DNA of 64,000 nt from Phreatobacter sp. (GTDB lineage: Bacteria > Pseudomonadota > Alphaproteobacteria > Rhizobiales > Phreatobacteraceae), in NCBI RefSeq assembly GCF_022843985.1, contig NZ_JALHMP010000011.1, positions 1-64,000 of the forward strand, read 5' to 3'. Positions 1-8,622 of the stretch are shown in pieces; position 1 is the stretch's first letter; every line of letters starts with the position of its first letter. The position numbers were made by a program, and so were the translations under genes. The notes under the pieces were generated by a model that ran no database searches, was not told where the DNA came from, and saw only the letters and a list, made by a program, of their open reading frames with translations.

Positions 1-157
1 GTGCCGTCTGTCCCGGCGGCGGCGGGCGCTGCTGGGTCGTCGGCGGTGGGCCGAGCTGGAGCTGGGCGAGCGCCGGTGCGCCGGCAGGCGGGATCAGCGC
101 CGGAACGACGACGGCCAAGGCGGTCAGCGCGGAGAGGATCGCAATCTTGTTCGCCAA
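1..157 (-). CDS. Exported protein, C-terminus cut by window edge (possible DUF2155 family)
   Basis: An open frame runs off the left edge, starting from a TTG codon at 157-155. The first residues, MANKIAILSALTALAVVVPAL, form a classical Sec signal peptide: Lys at position 4, a hydrophobic core and an ALAQ-type cleavage site near residue 30. A Pro/Gln-rich stretch follows. No ATG or GTG lies in frame upstream, so the rare TTG start is inferred; its ribosome site is weak. It lies 135 nt downstream of the NDUFA12 gene on the same strand. In related alphaproteobacteria that gene is often followed by a DUF2155 exported protein, which is the basis for the tentative name. The conserved domain itself is outside the window. 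Confidence 0.6.
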   Translation of the reverse strand, partial: MANKIAILSALTALAVVVPALIPPAGAPALAQLQLGPPPTTQQRPPPPGQTA

Positions 158-292
158 GGCCTGATCTGGTGTCCCTGTTGCCGGGCCGCTAGCGCTCGGG
201 CCGGGTCTGGATGCGGGGAGGTCCGGCGTCCGGCATTCATTATGGCCGCGAACATGGCGGAACCATGCCGCCCCGGCGGTCGGCTTGCGGCC

Positions 293-700
293 TTAGGAGC
301 CGGGCGTCCAGGCCTGGTAGTCGCCCGTCGCCTTCGGCCGGCGACCGGCATTCAGGGTCGAGCCTGGCGGCCGATAGGCCGAGGCTGTGCCGGTGGCGTT
401 CGGCTGGTGCGGCTGCTGCCAGGGGCGCGGCCGGTAGGCGCTGGCGGTCGGCGGCTCGGCGGTCCGATGATGCATCCAGCCCCACCAGCCCGGCGGAATG
501 GCGGAGGCCTCGGCCTGTCCGTGGTAGACGACCCAGCGCCGCTCGTGGCCGAGGGCCGGGTCCTTGGCAAAGCGGGACCGGTAATACCTGTTGCCGAACT
601 CGTCCTCGCCGACGAAAACCCCCACCCGCCAGATGGTGAGCTGGGTTCCGAAGGTCTGGCTGTTCCACCAGGTGAAGAACTTGAGGAAGAAGGTCTTCAT
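293..700 (-). CDS. NADH:ubiquinone oxidoreductase accessory subunit, NDUFA12 family
   Basis: 135 residues, the alphaproteobacterial counterpart of mitochondrial complex I subunit NDUFA12 (17.2 kDa / B17.2). Recognised from the N-terminal MKTFFLKFFTWW, then the Trp/Tyr-rich core with GEDEFGNRYY (about residues 32-41) and RRWVVYHG (about 54-61), ending in a Pro-rich low-complexity tail. It is expected on the matrix-like arm of complex I at the cytoplasmic membrane. The ATG at 700 is preferred over a start at 736 because the family begins at MKTFF and AGGCAGG lies just upstream. No other nuo gene is in the window, as usual for this accessory gene. Confidence 0.93.
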   Translation of the reverse strand: MKTFFLKFFTWWNSQTFGTQLTIWRVGVFVGEDEFGNRYYRSRFAKDPALGHERRWVVYHGQAEASAIPPGWWGWMHHRTAEPPTASAYRPRPWQQPHQPNATGTASAYRPPGSTLNAGRRPKATGDYQAWTPGS

Positions 701-783
701 CGCCTGCCTGCGCGCCTGTCGATCAGACCGGTTCATGCCACCCGTCTTCCCGAATGTCCAGCAGGTGCAGCGGCAATGCAGAA

Positions 784-806
784 CGGCCGCCCCGGTGGGG
801 CGGCCG
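784..806 (-). terminator. Strong stem-loop downstream of the DUF2076 gene
   Basis: A perfect 10-bp stem (CGGCCGCCCC at 784-793, GGGGCGGCCG at 797-806) with a GGT loop lies 27 nt beyond the stop of the DUF2076 gene. On the minus strand it is followed by UUCUGCAUU, a poor U-tract, so it may act as a weak intrinsic terminator or only as an mRNA 3'-end stabiliser. Confidence 0.5.
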
Positions 807-833
807 CTGGGTCTTCAAAGCACGCGGGGCGAG

Positions 834-1667
834 TCAGTAATCGTCGCCACCGCCGTCGTCATAGCCGGCGGAATCGTCGTAACCGCCGTAACCGTCATCA
901 CCGGTGAAGCTGTCCTGCGCGGCGGGCTTCTCGGCCGCCTGCTGGGCCTCGGGCGCCGCGGCCGGCGCCGCCGAGGCGGAACTCGTGCCGCCGCCCATCA
1001 TGCTGGAGATGGCGTTGGCCGCCAGAATGCCGCCGACCACACCCACCGCCGCCGTGGCAGCCGTCGCGAGGAAGCCGCCGCCGCCGCCGCCCTGCTGGGC
1101 CGGCGCGGCCTGCTGCCCCCAGGGGCCGCCCATCGGACGTCCCTGCGGGCCACCCATCGGCTGGCCCCAGGGGCCACCCTGCTGGGGTGCGCCGAAATTG
1201 CCCTGCGGCGGGGCACCGAAATTGCCCTGAGGGGGGGCGCCGTATGCCGGCGGCGGACCGCCCTGGGGCTGGCCGAAACCGGGCGGCGGCGGTGCCATGC
1301 CGGTGTTCAGCGGGCGTCCCGGCATCGGCGGCGGCGCCGCCGGCTTGGAGCCGAAGATGCTCGACAGGAAGCCGCCGCTCTGCGGCTGCTCGGCCTGGCG
1401 CTGCACGTGCTGGAGATGCTGCTGCATCTGGTCGACCTGATTCTGCAGCGACTGCGCCTGTCCCTGCAGCGTCTCATTCTGCTTGGCCAGGTCATTGAGG
1501 GCCTGGTCGGAGACATACATCGTCTGCAGCAGGGCGTAGACCGCGCCGGGCTGCTGCACGAGGCGCTCCTTGATGAAGGCGTCGACGGCAGGGTCGCGCT
1601 GCTGGCTCTCGGCCGAGCGCAGGCGGTCGAACAGTCCGGCGATGATATCGCGTTCCTGTTGGTTCAT
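834..1667 (-). CDS. DUF2076 family protein
   Basis: 277 residues. The N-terminal 80 residues (MNQQERDIIAGLFDRLRSAE...) match the DUF2076 family: a helical start with conserved RDPAVDAFI, a YALLQTM segment and a Gln-rich coiled coil (about 60-90). The middle is low-complexity Pro/Gly/Gln sequence with repeated GAPPQGNFGAP units (about 125-170). A short hydrophobic segment (about 195-220) is followed by an acidic Gly/Asp/Tyr tail ending GGGDDY. The ATG at 1667 has a GGAGG 10 nt upstream. Function is unknown; some databases name the family as a putative periplasmic sensor, but I see no signal peptide. It appears monocistronic. Confidence 0.88.
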   Translation of the reverse strand: MNQQERDIIAGLFDRLRSAESQQRDPAVDAFIKERLVQQPGAVYALLQTMYVSDQALNDLAKQNETLQGQAQSLQNQVDQMQQHLQHVQRQAEQPQSGGFLSSIFGSKPAAPPPMPGRPLNTGMAPPPPGFGQPQGGPPPAYGAPPQGNFGAPPQGNFGAPQQGGPWGQPMGGPQGRPMGGPWGQQAAPAQQGGGGGGFLATAATAAVGVVGGILAANAISSMMGGGTSSASAAPAAAPEAQQAAEKPAAQDSFTGDDGYGGYDDSAGYDDGGGDDY

Positions 1668-1864
1668 GGGGGTAGATCCTCCGGAAGAACGTTCGTAGCG
1701 GGTCGCCCCCGCGTGGTTCCTGTCTGGCATCGTCTCATTGCGGTCTGATGTCGCGATTCAGAGCCGGAGCCTTCAGGTAGCGGGAAGATGGTATATGGCC
1801 CCATCCCGCGCCAGAGGTTTGACGGGGGCGTGGCGGCAAGTCGCAGGGGCCCCACAGATCCAAC

Positions 1865-1891
1865 GAAAAAAGGCCGGGGCGGACCCCGGCC
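1865..1891 (-). terminator. Intrinsic terminator of the porin gene
   Basis: On the minus strand, 27 nt after the porin stop, a perfect 8-bp stem (GGCCGGGG / CCCCGGCC, loop of 4) at 1872-1891 is followed directly by six or more Us (A-run at 1866-1871 on the plus strand). This is a textbook Rho-independent terminator. Confidence 0.9.
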
Positions 1892-1918
1892 GTGACACCG
1901 CGCAGCGCCGCGGTGGGA

Positions 1919-2800
1919 TCATTTGTAGGGCAGCTTCGACCATTGCAGATCGATCGACAGGCTGGCGACGACGCTGTGGCCGCACCAGTTGGACCGGCCC
2001 GAGCCGCTGAAAACGCCGCGATAGTCGCCGGTGGTGGCGAAGCACTGCTGCGAGGTCAGGTTGGTTCCGTGATAGCGCAGGTCCAGGGTCAGGAAGTCCT
2101 TGTAGGTCCACGACACGCCGGCGTTCCAGTAGACGTAATCCTGGATGTTGAAGTCGGCGCCCGGACCGAACACCGTCGTCGTGCCGAGCCAGTAATGGCC
2201 GACCGCACCCGAGATCGCGAAGTCGTTCGGCAGCTTCACCTTGGCGTTGAGCTCGCCATAGGTGCCGGCCGCCCCGGTGCCGAGCCAGTTGGGGGCGAAG
2301 TAGAGGGCTGCGCCGACATTGACCGTCGGGGTGATGTCGTAGCCAACCTTGCCGTAGACCTCGACAAAGTTGCTGCGCGCAGGGGCCCAGACGCCGTTGA
2401 GGGCCGGTGCCGCCAGGCCGGCCGTCACGAACTGGCGCTCGTTCGGATAGAGATAGTACATCACGCCGAGGTCGAAGGTCGCATCGCCGACGACCGGCCG
2501 GATGCCGCCATAGAGGTCGACTTCGCCGACCGGCCGGTTCGGCAGCTTCGTGGTCCAGAAGGCGGCGCCGGCATAGAGCCAGCCGTAACGCGCCTCGCCA
2601 TAGACGTTGATCGCCGGGCCCCGCGCCGACTGCGAGATGCCGCGGAAATTGTAGTCCGAGAGTACCTTGCCGCCGAAAGCGAAATCGAAGGCCCAGGGCG
2701 CCGGCGCGGCGATCGGGGCCGGCGCGGCAACGTCGGCGGCGAAGGCCTGGCTTCCCAGTGCCGCGGCAAGCAGGCCCGTCAGCATCGTTTTGCGAAACAT
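1919..2800 (-). CDS. TorF family putative porin (outer-membrane beta-barrel)
   Basis: 293 residues. A signal peptide (MFRKTMLTGLLAAALGSQAFA, cleavage near residue 21) precedes a predicted beta-barrel. The conserved start of the TorF/Gcw_chp family is visible at about residues 40-60 (FDFAFGGKVLSDYNFRGIS), with alternating aromatic strands such as RYGWLYAGAAFW (about 73-84) and a C-terminal strand. The family is a widespread proteobacterial outer-membrane protein of unknown specificity. The gene stands alone, with its own terminator. The 220-nt leader upstream (2801-3020) is shared with the aceB terminator; I see no clear operator in it. Confidence 0.9.
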   Translation of the reverse strand: MFRKTMLTGLLAAALGSQAFAADVAAPAPIAAPAPWAFDFAFGGKVLSDYNFRGISQSARGPAINVYGEARYGWLYAGAAFWTTKLPNRPVGEVDLYGGIRPVVGDATFDLGVMYYLYPNERQFVTAGLAAPALNGVWAPARSNFVEVYGKVGYDITPTVNVGAALYFAPNWLGTGAAGTYGELNAKVKLPNDFAISGAVGHYWLGTTTVFGPGADFNIQDYVYWNAGVSWTYKDFLTLDLRYHGTNLTSQQCFATTGDYRGVFSGSGRSNWCGHSVVASLSIDLQWSKLPYK

Positions 2801-2954
2801 CTGCGTCTCCCGACTGCGGTCGGCGCAGGCCGCCGACCCAAATCACCGCATATCCGTCACAATGACGTCACATGTGGGCAACGGGCGACAAGGCAAAAAA
2901 TCGGGCATAGGTCGGCAAAATGCCCAATCAGAAAGCAGATGAACCCAATAAAAG

Positions 2955-2982
2955 CCCCCTGTGGCCGCGTGGCCACAGGGGG
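2955..2982 (-). terminator. Intrinsic terminator of malate synthase
   Basis: A perfect 12-bp stem (CCCCCTGTGGCC at 2955-2966, GGCCACAGGGGG at 2971-2982) with a GCGT loop. On the minus strand it lies 38 nt after the malate synthase stop and is followed by CTTTTATT. The plus-strand side has TTTGTT, so it might also work bidirectionally. Confidence 0.9.
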
Positions 2983-3020
2983 TTTGTTAACCCAATTGAC
3001 CATCGCGGCCGATTCGTCGC

Positions 3021-4607
3021 TCACGCGAGCATGCGATAGGCCGGAAGGGTGAGGAATTCCTCGAAGTCGGGCGCCAGGGACAGTTTGGCGAAGAGGGCGA
3101 TGGCCTCGGCGAATCGGCCCTTCTCGAAAGCCTCGGCTCCGACTTCGGCCTTCACCACCTCCATCTCCTCCTTCAGCGCCTTGTCGAAGAAGGCCGGGGT
3201 GCAGGCGATGCCGCCTTCCAGCGCCACGCCATAGGTCGTCCATTGCCAGATCTGCGCCCGCGAGATCTCGGCGGTCGCCGCGTCCTCCATCAGGTTGTAG
3301 ATCGGTACGGCGCCACGGCCGCGCAGCCAGGCCTCGATATACTGGACGCCGACGCGGATGTTCTCGCGATAGCCGGCCTCCGAGCGGGTGCCCTGATGGA
3401 TCTCGAGAAGGTCCTTCTGCCCGACCACGACGTCGTCGCGCTGGCGGGACACCTGGTTCGCCGCCGGCATCAGCCGGTCGAAGGCCTCCATGGCCACCGG
3501 CACGAGATCGGGATGGGCGACCCAGGTGCCGTCGTGGCCGATGGTCGCCTCGCGCTCCTTGTCGGCCTTCACCTTGGCGAAGGCGGCGGCATTGGCCTCG
3601 GGATTGTTCTTGATGGGGATCTGCGCCGCCATGCCGCCCATCGCGAAGGCGCCGCGCTTGTGGCAGGTCTTCACCAGGAGTTCGGCATAGGCCTTCAGGA
3701 AGGCCTTGCTCATCACCACCTGGCCGCGATCGGGCAGGACATAGGCCTGGTTCCGCGCCAGCTTCTTGATGAAGGAGAAGATGTAGTCCCAGCGGCCGGC
3801 ATTGAGGCCCGCCATGTGGTCCTTCAGCTCGAACAGGATCTCGTCCATCTCGAAGGCCGCCGGCAGGGTCTCGATCAGCACGGTTGCCTTGATCGTGCCG
3901 CGGGGGATGCCGAGCTTCTCCTGGGCGTGGACGAAGACATCGTTCCACAGCCGCGCCTCGAGATGGCTCTCCATCTTCGGCAGGTAGAAATAGGGGCCCG
4001 AGCCCTGGGCCAGGGCCGCCCTGGCGTTGTGGAAGAGATAGAGGCCGAAATCGAACAGCGAGCCCGACATCTCCTCACCGTCGACCTGCATGTGGACTTC
4101 CGGCAGATGCCAGCCGCGCGGCCGCGGAATGATGACCGCGACCTTGTCCTTCATCGCATAGGACTTGCCGCTGTTCGGGTCGGTGAAGGCGAGCGTGCCG
4201 GCCCAGCGATCCCTGAGGTTGATCTGGCCCTCGATCTGGTTCGACCAGGTCGGCGAATTGGCGTCCTCGAAATCGGCCATGAAGCATTTGGCGCCGCAGT
4301 TCAGCGCGTTGATGACCATCTTGCGGTCGACCGGGCCGGTGATCTCGACACGGCGGTCCTGGAGGTCCGCCGGGATCGGCGCGACGCTCCAGGCGCCGTC
4401 ACGGATGTGCTTCGTCTCCGGCAGGAAATCGGGAAGGGTGCCGGCGTCGAACTGCTTCTGCCGTTCGGCGCGCAGCTTCAAAAGGCGCTTGCGCGTCTCG
4501 TTGAAGGTCCGCTGCAGATCGACCACGAAGGCCACGGCCTCCGGGCTGAGGATCTCGTCATAGCGCGGGCCCATGGCCCCCGTGATGGTGACTCCGGTCG
4601 TGGTCAT
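3021..4607 (-). CDS. aceB: Malate synthase A
   Basis: 528 residues, normal length for the A form. It condenses glyoxylate with acetyl-CoA to make malate in the cytoplasm. The TIM-barrel signature regions are present: the NCGAKCFMADFEDANSP block (about 104-120, Mg/substrate site), KMESHLEARLWND (about 213-225), the long block after IKATVLIETLPAAFEMDEI (about 240-258) and AGLNAGRWDYI (about 269-279). The ATG at 4607 is preferred to an upstream frame extension because GGAGGAAG precedes it. It is separate from but close to glcDEF, which makes glyoxylate from glycolate, so the two form a functional module. No isocitrate lyase gene is present here. A strong terminator follows. Confidence 0.96.
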   Translation of the reverse strand: MTTTGVTITGAMGPRYDEILSPEAVAFVVDLQRTFNETRKRLLKLRAERQKQFDAGTLPDFLPETKHIRDGAWSVAPIPADLQDRRVEITGPVDRKMVINALNCGAKCFMADFEDANSPTWSNQIEGQINLRDRWAGTLAFTDPNSGKSYAMKDKVAVIIPRPRGWHLPEVHMQVDGEEMSGSLFDFGLYLFHNARAALAQGSGPYFYLPKMESHLEARLWNDVFVHAQEKLGIPRGTIKATVLIETLPAAFEMDEILFELKDHMAGLNAGRWDYIFSFIKKLARNQAYVLPDRGQVVMSKAFLKAYAELLVKTCHKRGAFAMGGMAAQIPIKNNPEANAAAFAKVKADKEREATIGHDGTWVAHPDLVPVAMEAFDRLMPAANQVSRQRDDVVVGQKDLLEIHQGTRSEAGYRENIRVGVQYIEAWLRGRGAVPIYNLMEDAATAEISRAQIWQWTTYGVALEGGIACTPAFFDKALKEEMEVVKAEVGAEAFEKGRFAEAIALFAKLSLAPDFEEFLTLPAYRMLA

Positions 4608-4700
4608 GGCCCGCTTCCTCCAGAAGATGCATGATATCCGCACACTCTAGCGCAGCGCCGTCTGTTCCGAAATGGACGAGGGTGATGAAGACTTGTTCCA

Positions 4701-5768
4701 ATGGAGGATAAAATCCGGCCCTCCGGCCTTCGTCTGGATTTTGCCGCCCGCAGCCGCTATGGCGACGGACAGCAATTCCGTCACGCGGATGACATGGCCG
4801 AGATCGCGCGCGTAGAGACCTATTCCTTCACGCCCGCCGCTCTGCGGGTCGGTGACCGGCGGCCGGGCATATCCGGCTTCGTCCGGACGCGGAACGGAGC
4901 CGATTTCGTGGCCGCCGCCATTCGCAGCCACGCCGCCCATGTCGACGAGATCGTCGTCGTCTACAACCAGTGCACGGACGGCACCGAGGCGATCCTCGCG
5001 GCGCTGCAGGACGAACTCGGGCCGCAGAAGCTGAGGATCGTCCATTACCTGCCGCGGGTCTTTCCGCCCGGCTCCGACGAACATATCGCCGAGCCCGCCA
5101 ATTCGCCCCACAGCGTCGTCAATTACTCGAACTTCGCGCTCGCCTGCACCACCCGCCAGGTGGCCTTCAAGATCGACGACGACCACGTCGCCATGGACGG
5201 CGCCTTCGCGCGCATGGCGGCGGACATTCACCGGGACGGGCTGGCGCCCGGACGCATGGCCTGCTTTTCCGGGATCAATCTGGCGCGGGACGACCAGGGG
5301 CGGGTCGGCGTCTTCGCCGCGACGCCGCTGGCGGGCAATGGCGACCACGGCTTCTTCCCCGTGACGCCCGACGCCTATTTCGTGCATGACCGGCGCTACG
5401 AGGACTTCCGCAAGCGCCACTTCCGCCGGAGCTTCATCGGCTTCGCCTACTGGCACCTGAAATATCTGAAGGCCGGTCTCGGCTTCGCCAATTACGAGAT
5501 CGCGGGTGGCGCCAACCGCCGCTTTGCGAAGAAGCAGCGCGACTTTCACCGCCGCCGCGAGGTCGTCACCATGGCCGAGCTCGCCGCGACCATGCCGCGT
5601 CTGCGTGCCTCGCTGATGCGGCTCCTGCCCTTCGACAAATGGGCGCTGATCGGCAACCGCGCCCTCGCCATGGCCGACGGCGCCGTGACCGAGGCCGATC
5701 TCGCCGAGGTTCTGGCCCGTTATGGTCTCGGCGCGCTCCACCGCTCCGACCAGGCCTCCGGCGCCTGA
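4701..5768 (+). CDS. Glycosyltransferase family 2-like protein
   Basis: 355 residues as drawn. The core begins about residue 55 with ISGFVRTRNGADFVAAAI, then VDEIVVVYNQCTDGTEAIL (about 80-98), the first beta-alpha unit of a GT-A nucleotide-sugar transferase. FKIDDDHVAMDG (about 151-162) supplies the DxD-type metal/nucleotide motif. The acceptor and product are unknown; no polysaccharide genes adjoin it. There is no membrane segment, so it is probably cytoplasmic. The first 31 residues are not clearly part of the fold; an ATG at 4794 (MAEIARVE) is an equally possible start, and neither has a strong ribosome site. It is a single plus-strand gene between two minus-strand transcription units. Confidence 0.82.
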   Translation: MEDKIRPSGLRLDFAARSRYGDGQQFRHADDMAEIARVETYSFTPAALRVGDRRPGISGFVRTRNGADFVAAAIRSHAAHVDEIVVVYNQCTDGTEAILAALQDELGPQKLRIVHYLPRVFPPGSDEHIAEPANSPHSVVNYSNFALACTTRQVAFKIDDDHVAMDGAFARMAADIHRDGLAPGRMACFSGINLARDDQGRVGVFAATPLAGNGDHGFFPVTPDAYFVHDRRYEDFRKRHFRRSFIGFAYWHLKYLKAGLGFANYEIAGGANRRFAKKQRDFHRRREVVTMAELAATMPRLRASLMRLLPFDKWALIGNRALAMADGAVTEADLAEVLARYGLGALHRSDQASGA

Positions 5769-5796
5769 ACGCCGCCCGGCGCTGCGCGACCGCTCC

Positions 5797-7224
5797 CTAT
5801 TGCGCGGCGGCGAGCGCCGGCACCAGCCGCTGCGCCAAGCCGGCCGCCTCCAGCGTCTCGGGGGCCGGCCCGCCCGTCGCCCAGTCGAGCAGTTCGACCG
5901 TATGGATGATCGGCGCGCCGCCACCCCTGTCGGCATGGCCGTTGGCGATCTGGGTGATGCAGCCGATATTGCCGGCGGCGATGATGTCGGGCCGGGTCTT
6001 GTCGAGATTGGCGATCTTGCGGTCGCGCAGCCGCTCGGCGATCTCCGGCTGCATGATGTTGTAGACACCGGCCGAGCCGCAGCACAGGTGCCCCTCCGGC
6101 GGTTCCTTCACCGTGAAGCCGGCGGCCTTGAGCAGGTTTTTCGGCGCGTCCTTGATCTGCTGGCCATGCTGCATCGAACAGGCGGAATGGTAAGTCACGA
6201 CGAGCCCGTTCGGCGCCGCGGCGGGCAGGCCGAGGGCCGTCAGATATTCCGTGACATCCTTGGCGATGGCCGAGACGCGCGCCGCCTTCTCCGCATAGGC
6301 GGGGTCGTCGCGGAACATGAAGCCGTAATCCTTGATCGTCGTGCCGCAGCCCGATGCGGTGATGACGATGGCGTCGAGCCCGGCGCCGTCCATCTCGGCG
6401 ATCCAGGCGTCGATGGTGCGCTTGGCCTGGTCGTGGCTCTGCTCCTCCCGGCCCATGTGATGGACCAGCGCGCCGCAGCAGCCCTCGCCCCGGGCGAAGA
6501 CCACCTCGACGCCGAGGCGGGTCAGCAGACGCACTGTCGCCTCGTTGATCGAGGGCTGCAGCACCGGCTGGGCGCAGCCCTGCAGCAGCACGACGCGGCC
6601 ACGCTTCGGGCCCTCCGGCGCATGCACGCCGCCGCGATCGAGGTGCGAGCGGGCGGGGAGCCGGTCCGGGGCGAGGCCGATCATCGCCCGCGTGCGCTTC
6701 AGGATCCCGATGCGCTCCGAGATCGGTCCGACCGCCTTGCGCGACACGGCGACCGCCGCCCGGCCCTTCCAGCGCAGCACCGAGACCAGCGACAGCGCCT
6801 TCTTGGCCAGGAAACCGCCGGCCAGCGCCAGACGGAACCGGTTCGGATAGGGCAGGATATTGGCGAGGACGGAGCGCATCAGCCGGTCGGTCCAGGGGCG
6901 CTCGTAGGTCGCCTCGATATGGGCGCGGGCATGGTCGACCAGATGCATGTAGTGCACGCCCGAGGGGCAGGTGGTCATGCAGGAGAGGCAGGACAGGCAG
7001 CGGTCGACATGCTTGACCACCTCTGCCGTCGCCGGCTGGCCGGTCTCGAACATCTCCTTCATCAGGTAGATGCGCCCACGCGGGCTGTCGAGCTCGTCGC
7101 CGAGCAATTGGTAGGTCGGGCAGGTGGCCGTACAGAAGCCGCAATGGACGCAGGTCCGGAGGATCTTCTCCGAGGCCGCCATGGCCGGATCGGCGAGCTG
7201 CTGGGGCGTGAAGTTCGTCTGCAT
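5797..7224 (-). CDS. glcF: Glycolate oxidase iron-sulfur subunit
   Basis: 475 residues. Two ferredoxin-type 4Fe-4S motifs lie near the N-terminus: CVHCGFCTATCP (Cys 25, 28, 31, 35) and CLSCLSCMTTCP (Cys 76, 79, 82, 86). The C-terminal half carries two CCG (heterodisulfide-reductase-like) domains, seen as GEGCCGAL and LCCGSAG. It passes electrons from the GlcD/GlcE flavin site to the membrane quinone pool. Its start overlaps or abuts the glcE stop; a TTG at 7233 is an alternative start. It is the last gene of glcDEF. Confidence 0.96.
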   Translation of the reverse strand: MQTNFTPQQLADPAMAASEKILRTCVHCGFCTATCPTYQLLGDELDSPRGRIYLMKEMFETGQPATAEVVKHVDRCLSCLSCMTTCPSGVHYMHLVDHARAHIEATYERPWTDRLMRSVLANILPYPNRFRLALAGGFLAKKALSLVSVLRWKGRAAVAVSRKAVGPISERIGILKRTRAMIGLAPDRLPARSHLDRGGVHAPEGPKRGRVVLLQGCAQPVLQPSINEATVRLLTRLGVEVVFARGEGCCGALVHHMGREEQSHDQAKRTIDAWIAEMDGAGLDAIVITASGCGTTIKDYGFMFRDDPAYAEKAARVSAIAKDVTEYLTALGLPAAAPNGLVVTYHSACSMQHGQQIKDAPKNLLKAAGFTVKEPPEGHLCCGSAGVYNIMQPEIAERLRDRKIANLDKTRPDIIAAGNIGCITQIANGHADRGGGAPIIHTVELLDWATGGPAPETLEAAGLAQRLVPALAAAQ

Positions 7225-7229
7225 GGACC

Positions 7230-8408
7230 TCAAACCCCCGGATACATGCGGCCGGGATTGAGCACCCCTGCCGGATCGAAGCTCATTTTCATCTTGCGCT
7301 GGATCGCCATCAGCGGTGCGGCCGGCGGGGAGAAGACATCGACGGCGAGCCGCACCTGATCGGGCGCCCGCGCCAGGGTCGCATGGCCGCTTGCGGCCTT
7401 GGCGGCGGCATGGACGGCCTTCGCTCCCGCATCCCCTGCGGCGGCGATACCGGCCCAGACGAGGCCACCGCCCCAGTCGAGGACGAGGCGGGGGGACAGC
7501 GGGGCCAGCCGCTCGGCCAGGGCCGGCGCGGCCGAGGGCGGCACCGAGAAGCGCCAGACCGCCTCGTCCGTCCCGGCGAAGAGGGCGGCATCCCGGATCC
7601 CGGCCCAGAGGGTGGCGGAGGCATCGGCCTCCAGGGTCTCGATGGCGCCGAAGGGGGTGAGCAGCTTCGACAGGGCGTCGGTGCGATAGGCGAGGGACGC
7701 CGAAAAGCCCTCGATGCGGATGAGGGTGCGCGCCGCCTCTCCAGCGGCAGCGGGCAGGTGCGCCGCCCCCGTCGGCTCGAAGGGCGAGCCGAGCGCCGCC
7801 GAGAGGGCTTCCACGGCCCGGGGAATGGACAGACCGGCGACGACCAGCGTCCGCTCGCCCTCGGCAACGGGCAGCACCTTGAAACAGACCTCGTGGAAGA
7901 CGGCGAGCGTTCCGAAGGACCCGGCCAGCGCCTTGACGAGATCGAGGCCGGTGACGTTCTTCATCACCCGGCCGCCGGACTTCACGTCCTCGGACAGGCC
8001 GTTGACGAATTTCAGCCCTATCATCGAATCGCGGGCGGCCCCGAGATTGATCCGCGCCGGACCGGAGACATTGGCCGCGGCGACGCCGCCCACTGTCGGC
8101 TCGCCGGTCGAGCCATAGAGCCGGCGATGGTCCATCGGCTCGAAGGGCAGGCGCTGCCCCTTGGCCGCCAGCGCCTCCGTCACCTCCCGCAGCGGTGTCC
8201 CCGCCATCGCCGCGATGACGAGCTCCGCCGGTTCATAGAGCGTGAGGCCCGAGAGCCTGGCGGTGGACACCGTCGCGGCCGCCTGGACCGGCCGGCCGAG
8301 GCCGGCGCGCGTGCCGCCGCCGGCCACGGCCAGTGGCGTACCGGTGCTGCGCGCCGCGGCAACGACGGCCGCCAGTTCCGCGGGAGAGGAGGGTGTGTGG
8401 AGGGTCAT
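7230..8408 (-). CDS. glcE: Glycolate oxidase FAD-binding subunit
   Basis: 392 residues. An FAD_binding_4 (PCMH-type) domain occupies about residues 1-180, with AVAGGGTRAGLG (about 27-38) and the family block GSTGEPTVGGVAAANVSGP (about 99-117). GGRVMKNVTGLDLVKALAGS (about 145-164) is characteristic of GlcE. The C-terminus (PPAAPLMAIQRKMKMSFDPAG) is the usual FAD-oxidase cap ending. It works with GlcD and GlcF to oxidise glycolate to glyoxylate. The ATG at 8408 has no recognisable Shine-Dalgarno sequence; an inverted-repeat element ends 24 nt upstream, so translation may be affected by it. Confidence 0.96.
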   Translation of the reverse strand: MTLHTPSSPAELAAVVAAARSTGTPLAVAGGGTRAGLGRPVQAAATVSTARLSGLTLYEPAELVIAAMAGTPLREVTEALAAKGQRLPFEPMDHRRLYGSTGEPTVGGVAAANVSGPARINLGAARDSMIGLKFVNGLSEDVKSGGRVMKNVTGLDLVKALAGSFGTLAVFHEVCFKVLPVAEGERTLVVAGLSIPRAVEALSAALGSPFEPTGAAHLPAAAGEAARTLIRIEGFSASLAYRTDALSKLLTPFGAIETLEADASATLWAGIRDAALFAGTDEAVWRFSVPPSAAPALAERLAPLSPRLVLDWGGGLVWAGIAAAGDAGAKAVHAAAKAASGHATLARAPDQVRLAVDVFSPPAAPLMAIQRKMKMSFDPAGVLNPGRMYPGV

Positions 8409-8432
8409 GCCGTTGTTGATCCGTACCAGAAG

Positions 8433-8585
8433 GCCCCACCCCTACCCTCGCCTCGCTGGCGCGAGGAGAGGGGGACTTCGACGTCCCGCGTCATCACAAG
8501 TCTTGCGCCCGGCGCAGCCGTCCCCGGCTGGAGGCGCGACGCCATAGTCCCCCTCTCCGCGCAGCGGGGAGGGTGCGGGTGGGGC
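8433..8585. repeat. Palindromic dispersed repeat, copy A (between glcD and glcE)
   Basis: About 153 bp bounded by inverted ends: GCCCCACCC at the left and GGGTGCGGGTGGGGC at the right. Inside are GAGAGGGGGACTT and its inverted partner ATAGTCCCCCTCTCC, so most of the element can fold back on itself. The same ends and inner arms recur at 29858-30019, with a different centre. No coding potential is seen. It splits the glcDEF operon. Confidence 0.82.
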
Positions 8586-8622
8586 TTTTCGCCAGATGCA
8601 TCGACGGGCTGCAAATGGTCCA

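Noticed and set aside
3243-4634. 463-codon plus-strand frame opposite malate synthase
   Set aside because: Antisense shadow with no recognisable domain.
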